From Natronomonas moolapensis 8.8.11 (GTDB taxonomy: Archaea; Halobacteriota; Halobacteria; Halobacteriales; Haloarculaceae), in contig NC_020388.1 in assembly GCF_000591055.1 (NCBI RefSeq), positions 2,108,001 through 2,172,000 of the forward strand: DNA of 64,000 nucleotides, read 5' to 3'. This document shows, piece by piece, positions 17,670 through 27,935 of this stretch. Position numbers and translations under genes: made by a program. Numbering within the stretch: the first letter of the stretch is position 1; each line of letters begins with the position of its first letter. The notes beneath the pieces are model-generated. The model worked only from the letters and a program-made list of their open reading frames with translations, made no database searches and was not told the origin of the DNA.

Positions 17670-18739
17670 TACTGAGGGCTAAAAATTCATGTAACTCCAG
17701 CCACGAGAAACGGTATGGCGAGGCTGGAGAAGGTCTCTGTCGAAGACCTCCGCCAGATCCTGGCGGAGGTCGATGAAGCCGACGCAGCAAAGCGGATTAT
17801 GGCTGCGATTACCTACAAGGAGATCGACGATCTGACGCAGACAGACGCTGCCGAACTCTACGGATTTTCCAGTAGTTGGGCCTCAAAGTGGTTCACCCGA
17901 CTCGAACGGCTCGCCGACGAGCCGTTCGAGGAGGTTGTCTATGATAAACCACGAGAAGGCAGGCCGTCCGAGCTTTCTGACAAAGAACACGACCAGTTCG
18001 TCGAGGCTCTTCACGACTCACCCGGAGAAGTCAGATACGACGCACCCGCGTGGTCTGTTCCATTGGCGCGTCACTATCTCTCCGAGGAGTTCGGTGTTGA
18101 GTACTGCGAACGTCACGTCCGACGACTGATCTCCGAGGCCGGGCTGTCCTGGAAGACAGCCCGGCCGGAGTTCTACAAATCCGACGAGAGAGCCCAAGAA
18201 GCCTGGCAGGAAGGGTTCAAAAAAAGCGCGACAACTTGGACGATGAATACACGATCCTGACCATCGATCAGACGCGTCAGGTACTCTCGACGCTGATCTA
18301 TGCGTGGTTTCCGGAAGGGGAGCGCCCGTCACTTCCGGTGACGGGCGCGTGGGATAGCATCAAGTTGCTCGGTGCAGTCAGCGATTCTAGGGAGACGTTC
18401 TTTCTGCCGTGTGCAGAGAACTTCAACAGCGACACGACGATTCGCTTGCTAGACGCACTCCAGACAGAGTTCGGCAAGAAAATCTGCGTCATCTTGGACA
18501 ACGCGTCGTATTTCACGGCTAACGCAGTCCAGGAGTTCGTCGAAGACACGCCGATCGAACTATGCTACCTTCCGCGGGGTTCACCGGAGCTGAACCCCGC
18601 GGAAGAGTGCTGGCGACAACTCGATCAAGAACTTGGCAACCGTCTGTTCGACACACTCGACGAACTTCGTGATGCTGCGCTCTGTGCACTCAACCGGATT
18701 ACCGTTCCAGATGTCTTTACGTACTTATGTCCGTGAGTA
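17670..18739 (+). mobile_element. IS630 family insertion sequence
   Basis: About 1.07 kb, bounded by TA dinucleotides (17670-17671 and 18738-18739), the target duplicated by this family. Imperfect inverted ends start CTGAGGGCTAAAA on the left and CTCACGGACATAA on the right (read inward); about 12 of 20 bases agree. It carries one transposase split over two frames. It lies between two minus-strand genes without evident damage to either. Confidence 0.75.
17715..18736 (+). CDS. IS630 transposase, two frames joined by a probable -1 frameshift
   Basis: Frame one (17715-18260) has the helix-turn-helix DNA-binding part ('AELYGFSSSWASKWFTRL', 'LSEEFGVEYCERHVRRLI'). Frame two (open through 18736) carries the DDE catalytic domain: Asp in 'TILTIDQTRQ', Asp in 'ICVILDNASYF' and Glu in 'LNPAEECW' after the conserved 'YLPRGSPELNP'. 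Seven A residues at 18219-18225 in the codons AAA AAA AGC give a -1 slippery site; after the slip the reading continues KRDNLDDEYTIL. Fused length is ~340 residues, normal for the family. A true mutation is the alternative. Confidence 0.85.
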
Positions 18740-18804
18740 TCAGTCGGCGGGGCGGTTCGGCGGGGGGTTCGACGAGTCGCGACTGGAGGTCGGCCCGCTA
18801 CGTA

Positions 18805-19014
18805 TCAGTCTTCCAACAGCCCCAGATCCGACGCGACGTGATCGGCGAGGTGATCGAAGACGTCGGGATCGACGGAGGCGATCGATTCGCCGTCGTGGAG
18901 CCGTTCGTTGTGCCCGGCGACCGCGTCCTCGACGTCCGAGAACGGGATCCGGGACTGGGTCTCACACTCCGGACAGACGATCGGGATCTCCGGGAGCTCT
19001 GAGTCGTCGCTCAT
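18805..19014 (-). CDS. Small CxxC protein, hypothetical
   Basis: 69 residues. It has one 'IVCPECETQSRIPF' (CPxC knuckle) near the N-terminus and an acidic helical remainder. A second Cys pair is absent, so zinc could be bound only with other ligands or as a dimer. It lies downstream of the divergent IS630 end and before a two-domain CheC on the same strand. Function unknown. Confidence 0.6.
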   Translation of the reverse strand: MSDDSELPEIPIVCPECETQSRIPFSDVEDAVAGHNERLHDGESIASVDPDVFDHLADHVASDLGLLED

Positions 19015-19062
19015 ACCACCGATATCGCACCCGAAAATAAAACCGCCCCGGTTCGATCGGAG

Positions 19063-20232
19063 CTACGCGCGCTGTGGAGGCAGGGCGGCGAGCGCCTCGG
19101 TGAGTTCGCGGGTGTTCGGGAGGACGTACAGCCGCACCTCGGCCTCGCGGTCGTCGACCTCGATGGCGGTGTCGATGGTGAAGGCGTACTCCTGGTTCCC
19201 GGAGAGGCGGCGCTGGACGCTCCGGACGACGTCCGCGCCCGAATCCCGGAGCAGTTCCGGGGGTGTGTGTTCGATGCTGCTTTCGAGGGTGTTCGCCCAC
19301 CCGTCGATGAACCCGCTGGTGACGATGTTGCCGAGTTCCTTGATCGCCTCCTCGGTCATATCTCCGCCGGGATCGACGCCGTCGGGGAGCATCGCGTCGG
19401 CGACGCGGCGGGCCGACGCCTCGCTGAACATCGCAATAAAAAAGCCGCTGGGCAGCCCGGTCAACTCGAAGACGACGCTGATGTACCGGCCGGGACCGAC
19501 TGCGGCCGACATATCGGAAAACGAGAGGAACCGAAGCTGGCTCACCGAGACGTCGGTGTCGAGCCCGGTCAGCTGTGCGATCTGTCCCGACGCCCGCTCG
19601 GCGCTCCGGTCGGCGAACCCGTTGAACACCGCGAGTTTCTGGGCCGGCACCGCCAGGTGGCTCGGCTGTGCCTCCAGCAAGCTGACGAACTCCTCGTACT
19701 CGGGGATCAGATAGATCGGTACCGAGAGGTCGTACTCGACCGCCTCGAGGCGGCTCTCGAAGAGGAAAACGCCGGTCTCGGAGGCCTCCCGGCGGGTCAT
19801 CCGTGGGAGGATCCGGGTGCCGGTCGCCTCGATGTACGTCGGCGGCGTCATGTCAATTTGCGTGCCGACGTGGTTCGCCCAGCCGTCGACGAACCCGCCG
19901 ATCATGATGTTGCCGAGTTCGGCGAACGCCCCGCCGGCGAGGGTCCCCGTCGATCCCCGCGATTCGAGCCGCTTGCGGAGCCGTCCGGCCGCGTCCGGGT
20001 CGAAAATCAACACGGTCTCCCCGGAGAGCCCACCGGCGAGGCCGACCTGCACGCCGACGTAGCGGCGTCCGGTGAAGACGTCCTCGAGTGCCCCGTCGGA
20101 GACGAGGCTGACGCCGGTCACGTCGTGTTGCATCCGAACGCCGATCATCTGTGAGAGCGCCCTAGCCGCCTGTCTGGCCCCGTCGGAGGCGAGGTGATTG
20201 TACTCTTCGAGTTGGTTGATGGCGATCTTCAT
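19063..20232 (-). CDS. cheC: CheC-like phosphatase with two CheC domains
   Basis: 389 residues from ATG 20232 (MKIAINQLEEYNHLASDG). Two tandem CheC domains: first with 'AFAELGNIMIGGFVDGWAN' and 'DMTPPTY', second with 'AIKELGNIVTSGFIDGWAN' and 'EHTPPEL'; these are the Glu/Asn phosphatase motifs of the CheC/CheX family. It probably dephosphorylates CheY or binds CheD. A second, similar two-domain protein is at 56102-57298 in the chemotaxis cluster, so this is a paralogue away from the main cluster. The frame stays open upstream to 20379 because of 24-bp repeats; that extension is not family sequence. Confidence 0.88.
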   Translation of the reverse strand: MKIAINQLEEYNHLASDGARQAARALSQMIGVRMQHDVTGVSLVSDGALEDVFTGRRYVGVQVGLAGGLSGETVLIFDPDAAGRLRKRLESRGSTGTLAGGAFAELGNIMIGGFVDGWANHVGTQIDMTPPTYIEATGTRILPRMTRREASETGVFLFESRLEAVEYDLSVPIYLIPEYEEFVSLLEAQPSHLAVPAQKLAVFNGFADRSAERASGQIAQLTGLDTDVSVSQLRFLSFSDMSAAVGPGRYISVVFELTGLPSGFFIAMFSEASARRVADAMLPDGVDPGGDMTEEAIKELGNIVTSGFIDGWANTLESSIEHTPPELLRDSGADVVRSVQRRLSGNQEYAFTIDTAIEVDDREAEVRLYVLPNTRELTEALAALPPQRA

Positions 20233-20301
20233 GGGTCGTGCGTGTGGGTCGATCGGGCCGCGCCCGCCCGAGGCGGTCCAGTGACCTGGGCGGTCGAACG
20301 C

Positions 20302-20410
20302 GAACGGGACCGAGCACTCGGACGCGAACGAGACCGACCACCCGGGCGCGAGCGGGACCGAGCACTCGGACGCGGACAAAGCCGACCACCCGGGCGCGAA
20401 CGGCGACGAC
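20302..20410. repeat. 24-bp imperfect tandem repeat, ~4.5 copies
   Basis: Units begin at 20302, 20326, 20350, 20374 and 20398 (partial). Alternate units are most alike (period 48): GGGACCGAGCACTCGGACGC versus GAGACCGACCACCCGGGCGC. Each 24 bp is eight codons, so the repeat keeps the upstream frame of the cheC-like gene open. It lies ~70-180 bp before that gene's start, in the 291-bp gap to the cysteine synthase gene. Role unknown. Confidence 0.8.
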
Positions 20411-20523
20411 AGTACCCCGGCGGCAGGGTTAGGCTCATGTGGTGGTCTTCATCCGTGCCTGTAGTAACTCTCCGGAACGACACAGCGCTCGAAACACGGG
20501 TGGTCGACCCCTCCCCGAAGCGG

Positions 20524-21513
20524 TCACTCGAACATTCCGGTCGACATGTAGCGTTCGCCGGAGTCCCAAAAGACGGTGACGACGAGGGGGCAGTCCCCGC
20601 CGATCGACGCGGGGTCCGCCGGGTCGTCCTCGAGGATGCCGATGTCGTTGTCGGGACCGGGACACTGCTCGGGGTCGACGTCGCGCGCTGCGGCCAGGCG
20701 ACGGGCGACGCGCTTTGCGGCGACCAGCGATCCGCCGGAGGACTGCCCGGCGAGGATACCCTCCTCGCGGGCGAGGCGACGGCACTCGGCCTCGGCGGCC
20801 TCGACACCGACGGTCTCGACGTCGGTCAGGAGCTCCCGATCGAGGTTCGGCGAGACGAACCCGGGACCCATCCCCTGGAAGTCGTCGTCGCCGGGGGCGC
20901 CGCCCGAGAGGACGGCGTTCGTCTCGGGTTCGACGCCGACGACCGCCATGTCGGGATACGCTTCGAGGAGCCGTCTCGCGGTCCCGGTGATCGTCCCGCC
21001 GGTACCGATCCCGGCGACGAGGGCGTCGATCCGCCGCTCGCCGACCTGCTCGAGGATCTCGGCCCCGGTCGTTCGGTAGTGGGCCTCGGGGTTGGCGGGG
21101 TTCTCGAACTGGCCGAGTTGGACCATCCCGGCCTCGGCCTCGAGTTCGTCCGCGCGCACTTTCGCGTCCGAGATGGTCCCCTCGACGAGTTCCAGGTCGG
21201 CGCCGTAGGCGGCCATCAACTGCCGGCGCTCCGGCGACTTCGACGCCGGCATCACGACGGTGATGTCGTAGCCCTTCGCAGCGGCGACGACCGAGAGGCC
21301 GATGCCGGTGTTGCCGGAGGTCGGTTCGACGATCCGATCGCCGGGCTCGAGGTCGCCGGCCGCCTCGGCGGCTTCGACCATCGCCAACGCCGGGCGGTCC
21401 TTCGCCGACCCGCCGGGGTTCTTCGATTCGAGTTTGGCGACAACGACGGAGCCGGGCGGCGATTCGAGTTGTACCAGCGGTGACCCGATCGTATCGAGGA
21501 TGCCCCGTTTCAT
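20524..21513 (-). CDS. cysK: Cysteine synthase family PLP enzyme
   Basis: 329 residues. PLP Lys in 'NPGGSAKDRPALAM', substrate loop 'EPTSGNTGIGLSVV', glycine loop 'VAGIGTGGTITGTA' and the serine near the pyridine N in 'AGQSSGGSLVAA' are intact. It makes cysteine from O-acetylserine (or O-phosphoserine) and sulfide in the cytoplasm; the exact donor cannot be read. The C-terminal ~30 residues ('VTVFWDSGERYMSTGMFE') are normal for the family. CysK and CysM cannot be separated by eye. Confidence 0.9.
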   Translation of the reverse strand: MKRGILDTIGSPLVQLESPPGSVVVAKLESKNPGGSAKDRPALAMVEAAEAAGDLEPGDRIVEPTSGNTGIGLSVVAAAKGYDITVVMPASKSPERRQLMAAYGADLELVEGTISDAKVRADELEAEAGMVQLGQFENPANPEAHYRTTGAEILEQVGERRIDALVAGIGTGGTITGTARRLLEAYPDMAVVGVEPETNAVLSGGAPGDDDFQGMGPGFVSPNLDRELLTDVETVGVEAAEAECRRLAREEGILAGQSSGGSLVAAKRVARRLAAARDVDPEQCPGPDNDIGILEDDPADPASIGGDCPLVVTVFWDSGERYMSTGMFE

Positions 21514-21573
21514 TGTCCGGGGTTCGACGCGGGGCTACAAAACCCCGATGGACCGCCGCGCCGCGGCGGCCGG

Positions 21574-22134
21574 CTACTCAGGGCGGTCGGCACCGCCCCG
21601 TTCGGGCCGGTCGGAACGACTCGGCCGTTCGGCTCCCTCGATCCGCTCGGAGCCCTCGGCGTGCCGCCGCGACAGCTCGACGTAGCGGTCGCCGGCGCTA
21701 GCCCACGGCGAGTCCTCGACCTCTTTTATAAATTCGACCGGAACGCCGGCGTACAGCGTGTCGGCTTCGATTTCCGTGTCCTCGGTGACTACGCTGTTGG
21801 CTCCGACCATCGCCCGCTCGCCGAGGACCGACCGATCGAGGACGGTCGCGCCCATCCCGACGAGCGCCCGGGACCGCACCTCGGCGGCGTGGACGATCGC
21901 GGTGTGGCCGACGGTCGCGTAGGGGCCGATCTCGGCCCCCTCGTGGAGGACCGCGTTGTCCTGAACGTTCGCGCCTTCCGCGACCGTGATCGGCCCGTGG
22001 TCCCCGCGTAGCGTCACGTTGGGCCAGACGCTCGCGTCGGCCCCGATTGTCACGTCGCCGATAACGACCGAACTCGGGTCGACGTAGGCGTCCTCGTGAA
22101 TATCCGGTTCGTGTCCCTCGAAGCTCCGTAGCAT
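21574..22134 (-). CDS. Gamma-carbonic anhydrase-like hexapeptide-repeat protein
   Basis: 186 residues. A left-handed beta-helix with hexapeptide repeats ('SSVVIGDVTIGADASVWPNV'); metal-site motifs 'LRGDHGPITV', 'NVQDNAVLHEG' and 'GHTAIVHAAEV' match the gamma-carbonic anhydrase/YrdA group, with three His-type ligands. The last ~25 residues are a charged Arg/Glu/Pro tail. It may hydrate CO2 or be a related acyl-transfer fold. A TATA box at ~22157-22164 (minus) sits ~27 nt before the ATG, so it is leaderless. Confidence 0.85.
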   Translation of the reverse strand: MLRSFEGHEPDIHEDAYVDPSSVVIGDVTIGADASVWPNVTLRGDHGPITVAEGANVQDNAVLHEGAEIGPYATVGHTAIVHAAEVRSRALVGMGATVLDRSVLGERAMVGANSVVTEDTEIEADTLYAGVPVEFIKEVEDSPWASAGDRYVELSRRHAEGSERIEGAERPSRSDRPERGGADRPE

Positions 22135-22234
22135 ACGCCGTCGAGGCGGGCGCTCGTTTATAAACCCTGGCCCGACGGGATCGGCGATGTATAAATACCT
22201 CCTCGGATGGAGGCGGCTGAAAAAACCGATCGAC

Positions 22235-22603
22235 TCAGACGAGTCTGGCGACGCAGTCGTTGAGGTCGCCGGGGCTGAACGGCTTGTGGACGTAGTCTTC
22301 GATCCGCCCCTCGATGTCGGAGACGATGTCGGAATCGCGGTCGTGGCCGCTGAGGAAGACGACCGGGAGCGAACACAGCCGCGTGTCGCTTCGGATGCGG
22401 TCGAGGACGCCCGCGCCGTCGAGTCCCGGCATGGAGACGTCGAGGATAACGAGGTCCGGCGGGTCGCCGGTTTCGAGTCGCTCCCAGCAGTCGTCGCCGG
22501 CTCCGAAGCTCTCGACTGTGTGCCCTGCGGACTCCAGTGTCACTCCGACGAGGTCCCGGATGCCGGCGTCGTCCTCGGCGACCACGACGTTCGCTGCCGC
22601 CAT
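22235..22603 (-). CDS. Single-domain response regulator
   Basis: 122 residues, one receiver domain: acidic pocket 'VVVAEDDAGIRD', phospho-Asp in 'DLVILDVSMPGLDG', Thr/Ser position in 'VVFLSGHD' and Lys in 'VHKPFSPGDL'. There is no output domain, so it acts by protein contact or phospho-relay. A TATA-like element ~28 nt before the start suggests a leaderless mRNA. T6 on the minus strand after the stop (plus-strand A run at ~22218-22223) may end transcription. The partner kinase is not adjacent. Confidence 0.88.
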   Translation of the reverse strand: MAAANVVVAEDDAGIRDLVGVTLESAGHTVESFGAGDDCWERLETGDPPDLVILDVSMPGLDGAGVLDRIRSDTRLCSLPVVFLSGHDRDSDIVSDIEGRIEDYVHKPFSPGDLNDCVARLV

Positions 22604-22734
22604 ACCGATCCGGTAACGTACCCCGGTATCTATAGCTTTCGTTCCGAAACGGAGCGTTCGGCTCGGAATGGCGGGGGCGTCCGGCGGTCCGAGTGACCGG
22701 GGGCACTCGAGCCGCCGGGGAGTCGTACAGGCAA

Positions 22735-22743
22735 CTTTAAATA
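22735..22743 (+). promoter_or_regulatory. TATA box for the leuA transcript
   Basis: TTTAAATA lies about 27-30 nt before the ATG at 22770. In haloarchaea this spacing places the transcription start at or next to that ATG, giving a leaderless message whose first codon is not in the LeuA frame. Confidence 0.6.
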
Positions 22744-22773
22744 GAACGAAGACGCTCTATCGAACTGCAATGA

Positions 22774-23985
<1,212 letters not shown>

Positions 23986-24072
23986 CGATGATCCCGCCGG
24001 CCGTTCGCGCCCACCCCGAGCGGTCGGTACGCGCCAGTGGCGCGGCGATCGGCGACACCGCGACGCGGAACG

Positions 24073-24080
24073 TTTATAAA
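24073..24080 (+). promoter_or_regulatory. TATA box of the ilvB leader transcript
   Basis: TTTATAAA centred ~30 nt before ATG 24106 (and 27 before GTG 24103), the usual haloarchaeal distance for a leaderless start. The transcript would therefore begin at the leader ORF, about 215 nt before ilvB. The gap from leuA to ilvB (23986-24319, 334 bp) is filled by this promoter and the elements below. Confidence 0.65.
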
Positions 24081-24105
24081 CGTCCGCGATACAACACACG
24101 CTGTG

Positions 24106-24183
24106 ATGACGGGCACGACGGCCGGAACGGCAGCCCGCGCGGTCGCCGTCAGCTTCGTGTCCGGTATTGTAGGGGCTCGATAG
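24106..24183 (+). CDS. Putative ilvB leader peptide
   Basis: 25 codons from ATG 24106, at the predicted mRNA 5' end, ending at TAG 24181-24183. The peptide begins MTGTTAGTAARA and ends VAVSFVSGIVGAR; four Val, one Ile in its last 13 residues are branched-chain amino acids, products of the pathway encoded downstream. Its stop codon lies in the loop and second arm of a perfect hairpin. This resembles bacterial leader-peptide attenuators, but no such mechanism is established for this locus; the branched residue content could be chance. Confidence 0.45.
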   Translation: MTGTTAGTAARAVAVSFVSGIVGAR

Positions 24184-24191
24184 CCCCTACA
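24168..24191 (+). promoter_or_regulatory. Perfect 10-bp stem-loop overlapping the leader stop codon
   Basis: TGTAGGGGCT at 24168-24177 and AGCCCCTACA at 24182-24191 pair exactly around loop CGAT. The leader stop TAG (24181-24183) spans loop and stem, so a terminating ribosome would hold the stem open while an earlier stalled ribosome would let it form. No U-run follows, so a bacterial-type terminator is not evident; it could block ribosomes, pause polymerase or bind a protein. Confidence 0.6.
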
Positions 24192-24248
24192 CCACACTTC
24201 TCACGACCGCGGTTCGTATCGGATCCAGACCACCCCACAGCCGGAACA

Positions 24249-24323
24249 ATGCACACACGAGACACCAACCGACGGTATCGAGCAACGAACGACGACGCGG
24301 AACGAACGGAGGGGCGACGATGA
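24249..24323 (+). CDS. Second short ORF coupled to ilvB
   Basis: 24 codons (MHTRDTNRRYRATNDDAERT and EGRR) from ATG 24249; its TGA overlaps the ilvB ATG as ATGA at 24320-24323. The peptide is Arg-rich and has no family. The exact overlap suggests it feeds ribosomes to ilvB. It may alternatively be an N-terminal region relic. Starting ATG position and overlap are seen; expression is inferred. Confidence 0.4.
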   Translation: MHTRDTNRRYRATNDDAERTEGRR

Positions 24324-26062
24324 GCAAAGAGCAGGCACGAACGACGCCCGAGGCGGACGAAGAGTCGAAGGCGGGCGATATCGAGACGGGGGCGGACGCG
24401 GTCGTTCGCGCCCTCGAGAACGCGGGGGTCGAACACCTCTTCGGCGTGCAGGGCGGCGCGATCATGCCCGTGTACGACGCGCTGTACTACTCGGAGATGA
24501 CGCACGTCACGATGGCCCACGAGCAGGGCGCCGCCCACGCCGCCGACGCCTACGGGATCGTCACCGGCGACCCGGGCGTCTGCATGGCGACCTCGGGACC
24601 GGGGGCGACGAACCTGGTGACCGGGATCGCCGACGCCAGTATGGACTCGGACCCGCTCGTCGCGCTGACCGGACAGGTGCCGACGGAGTTCGTCGGCAAC
24701 GACGCCTTCCAAGAGACGGACACGATCGGCGTCACCGCCCCGGTCACCAAGGCGAACACCTTCGCAGACGACGCCGGGACAGTCGGCACCGACGTCGGGA
24801 CGGCGTTCGCCCTCGCCGAGAGCGGTCGTCAGGGTCCCACCCTCGTCGACCTTCCGAAGGACGTGACCAACGACCCGACGACGGAAGATCCCGGCGCGCC
24901 GACGCTCCCGGACACGTACAACCCGCCGGAGACGGCCGACCCGGACGCCGTCTCAGACGCGGCCGGCGTGCTGTCGGCGGCCGAGAAGCCGGTCATCCTG
25001 GCCGGCGGCGGCGTGATCAAAGCCGAGGCGAGCGACGAACTCCGCCGGTTCGCGAAAGCACACGACATTCCGGTGATCACGACGATGCCCGGCACCGGGT
25101 CGTTCCCCGAGGACCACGAACTCTCCCTCGAGATCGCGGGTATGCACGGCACCGGTTACGCCAACATGGCGATCACGGTGACCGACTGTATGCTGGCGAT
25201 CGGGACCCGGTTCGACGACCGGCTCACGGGCGGCGTCGAGACGTTCGCTCCCGACGCCGAGATCATCCACGTCGACATCGATCCCGCAGAGATCTCGAAG
25301 AACATCGAGGCGGATCACCCACTCATCGGCGATGCGAAGGCCGTGCTGGACCAGCTCGCGGACGCGATGATCCACTCGCCGTCGACCGACGCGTGGCTCG
25401 AACAGTGCGAGGCGTGGAAGGACGAGTACCCGATGGACTACGCGGCCCCCGAAGACGAGCCGGTCAAACCGCAGTACGTCGTCGAGGTCTTCGACGAGAA
25501 GACCGACGACGACACAGTCGTCACCACGGGCGTCGGCCAACACCAGATGTGGGCCTGGCAGTACTGGACGTGGACGGAGCCCCGGACGTGGGTCACCTCT
25601 CACGGCCTCGGGACGATGGGTTATGGGTTGCCATCGGCGATCGGCGCGAAGTTCGCCGCGCCCGATCGGGACGTCGTCTGCTTCGACGGCGACGGCTCGT
25701 TCCTCATGACGTGTCAGGAGCTTTCGGTCGCCGTTCGGGAGGACCTCGACATCGTGATTGTCGTCCTCAACAACGACGCGATCGGGATGGTCAGACAGTG
25801 GCAAGACGCCTTTTTCGGCGAGCGCCACATGGCCTCGGAGTACCCGTGGATCCCCGAATTCGACACGCTCGCGGAGGCCTTCGGAGCCCGCGGCTTCCGG
25901 ATCGACACCTACGACGAGGTCGAGGCGGTCGTCGAGGACGCCTTAGCGTACGACGGCCCGAGCGTCGTCGACGTCCACATCGACCCCGACGAGAACGTCT
26001 ACCCGATGGTGCCGAGCGGCGGGGACAACGGGCTCTTCGCGCTGACGGAGGGGCAGCTATGA
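24320..26062 (+). CDS. ilvB: Acetolactate synthase, large (catalytic) subunit
   Basis: 580 residues. A ThDP enzyme: N-terminal PYR domain 'GVEHLFGVQGGAIMPVYDAL' with catalytic Glu in 'VTMAHEQGAAHAAD', middle domain ('AEKPVILAGGGVIKAEAS'), and ThDP motif 'FDGDGSFLMTCQEL' to 'VLNNDAIGMVRQWQ'. It joins two pyruvates to acetolactate, or pyruvate with 2-oxobutyrate, first step to valine, leucine and isoleucine. The stop overlaps the ilvN start (ATGA). The start codon overlaps a 24-codon upstream ORF. Confidence 0.95.
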   Translation: MSKEQARTTPEADEESKAGDIETGADAVVRALENAGVEHLFGVQGGAIMPVYDALYYSEMTHVTMAHEQGAAHAADAYGIVTGDPGVCMATSGPGATNLVTGIADASMDSDPLVALTGQVPTEFVGNDAFQETDTIGVTAPVTKANTFADDAGTVGTDVGTAFALAESGRQGPTLVDLPKDVTNDPTTEDPGAPTLPDTYNPPETADPDAVSDAAGVLSAAEKPVILAGGGVIKAEASDELRRFAKAHDIPVITTMPGTGSFPEDHELSLEIAGMHGTGYANMAITVTDCMLAIGTRFDDRLTGGVETFAPDAEIIHVDIDPAEISKNIEADHPLIGDAKAVLDQLADAMIHSPSTDAWLEQCEAWKDEYPMDYAAPEDEPVKPQYVVEVFDEKTDDDTVVTTGVGQHQMWAWQYWTWTEPRTWVTSHGLGTMGYGLPSAIGAKFAAPDRDVVCFDGDGSFLMTCQELSVAVREDLDIVIVVLNNDAIGMVRQWQDAFFGERHMASEYPWIPEFDTLAEAFGARGFRIDTYDEVEAVVEDALAYDGPSVVDVHIDPDENVYPMVPSGGDNGLFALTEGQL

Positions 26063-26694
26063 GCCGCCGCCAGGACGACGTCCGTCGGACTGGTCTCGAG
26101 GGACCGCCGCCGGAGGAACGGACGCGACCCGTCGGCCGCCGAAACTCCCAGGGGATCCGGATCGATCCCGAGATCGAGGCCGAACACGAGCCGCGTCGGA
26201 CGACGATCTCGGCGTACGTCAGGGACGAACCCGGCGTGTTGGCCCGCGTCTCGGGGCTGTTCCACAGGCGGCAGTTCAACATCGAATCGCTCACGGTCGG
26301 CCCGACGCAGAACGAGGGGTACTCCCGGATCACACTCGTCGTCGAGGAGCCCGATCCCGGGATCGACCAGATCAAAAAACAGTTGAACAAACTGGTCCCG
26401 GTCATCCACGTTCGGGAGCTCGACGGCAACCCCGTCGCGGTCGAACTCGTCATCCTGAAAGTCGACGGCGACGACCCGGACAAGGTGCAGGCGATCACGG
26501 AAATGTACGACGGCCAGACGCTCGACGCCGGTCCCCGAAGCATAACGGTTCAGATCACCGGCTCGGAGAGCGAGATCGACGACGCGATCGACGCCTACGA
26601 GCAGTTCGGCATCCGCGAGATCGCACGGACCGGCCAGGCCGCCCTAGCCCGCGGCGAGACGGAGACGGCGAGAGTCGAGGAGAAACACACCTGA
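26059..26694 (+). CDS. ilvN: Acetolactate synthase, small (regulatory) subunit
   Basis: 211 residues from ATG 26059, overlapping the ilvB stop. An Arg-rich N-terminal extension of ~50 residues precedes an ACT domain ('[20 protein letters not shown]', '[20 protein letters not shown]') and the C-terminal ALS-small domain ('[14 protein letters not shown]', '[18 protein letters not shown]'). It binds valine and controls IlvB. The family is usually ~160-170 residues, so the N-terminal extension is notable but common in haloarchaea by my recollection. Confidence 0.93.
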   Translation: MSRRQDDVRRTGLEGPPPEERTRPVGRRNSQGIRIDPEIEAEHEPRRTTISAYVRDEPGVLARVSGLFHRRQFNIESLTVGPTQNEGYSRITLVVEEPDPGIDQIKKQLNKLVPVIHVRELDGNPVAVELVILKVDGDDPDKVQAITEMYDGQTLDAGPRSITVQITGSESEIDDAIDAYEQFGIREIARTGQAALARGETETARVEEKHT

Positions 26695-26695
26695 C

Positions 26696-27694
<999 letters not shown>

Positions 27695-27701
27695 ACACAC
27701 G

Positions 27702-27935
27702 ATGACGAACGAACCGAAGACACTGGGCGAGATGGATCACACGAACCCGTACACGGGACGCGTGTTCGGCGAGACACGGACGTATAGCCGGGGAGAACGC
27801 GTCGCCGCGGACGGCGGCGAGTCCGGGTTCGGGACCGACGCGGACGACGCCGGGACGCTCTCGAATATCTCACACGCCCCCGAGGACGACGCCGACGGCG
27901 TACAACGGAGCTTCGATCGCGGTGAGAGCCGATGA
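27702..27935 (+). CDS. Small hypothetical protein in the ilvC-leuC interval
   Basis: 77 residues from ATG 27702 (MTNEPKTLGEMDHTNPYTGR). Acidic, Gly/Asp-rich, no membrane segment and no motif I recognise. Seven bases separate it from ilvC, and its TGA overlaps the leuC ATG (ATGA at 27932-27935), so it is cotranslated with both. Its position inside the pathway operon suggests an accessory or regulatory role in branched-chain synthesis, untested. Confidence 0.65.
   Translation: MTNEPKTLGEMDHTNPYTGRVFGETRTYSRGERVAADGGESGFGTDADDAGTLSNISHAPEDDADGVQRSFDRGESR

Noticed and set aside
17655-17690. CGGATTCAT near 17662 as another IS200/IS605 end
   Set aside because: It shares only a short string with the element ends; the hairpin is missing and the site is better explained as the flank and left end of the IS630 element.
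20302-20410. CRISPR-like array
   Set aside because: Units are contiguous 24-bp repeats without unique spacers, and there are no cas genes.
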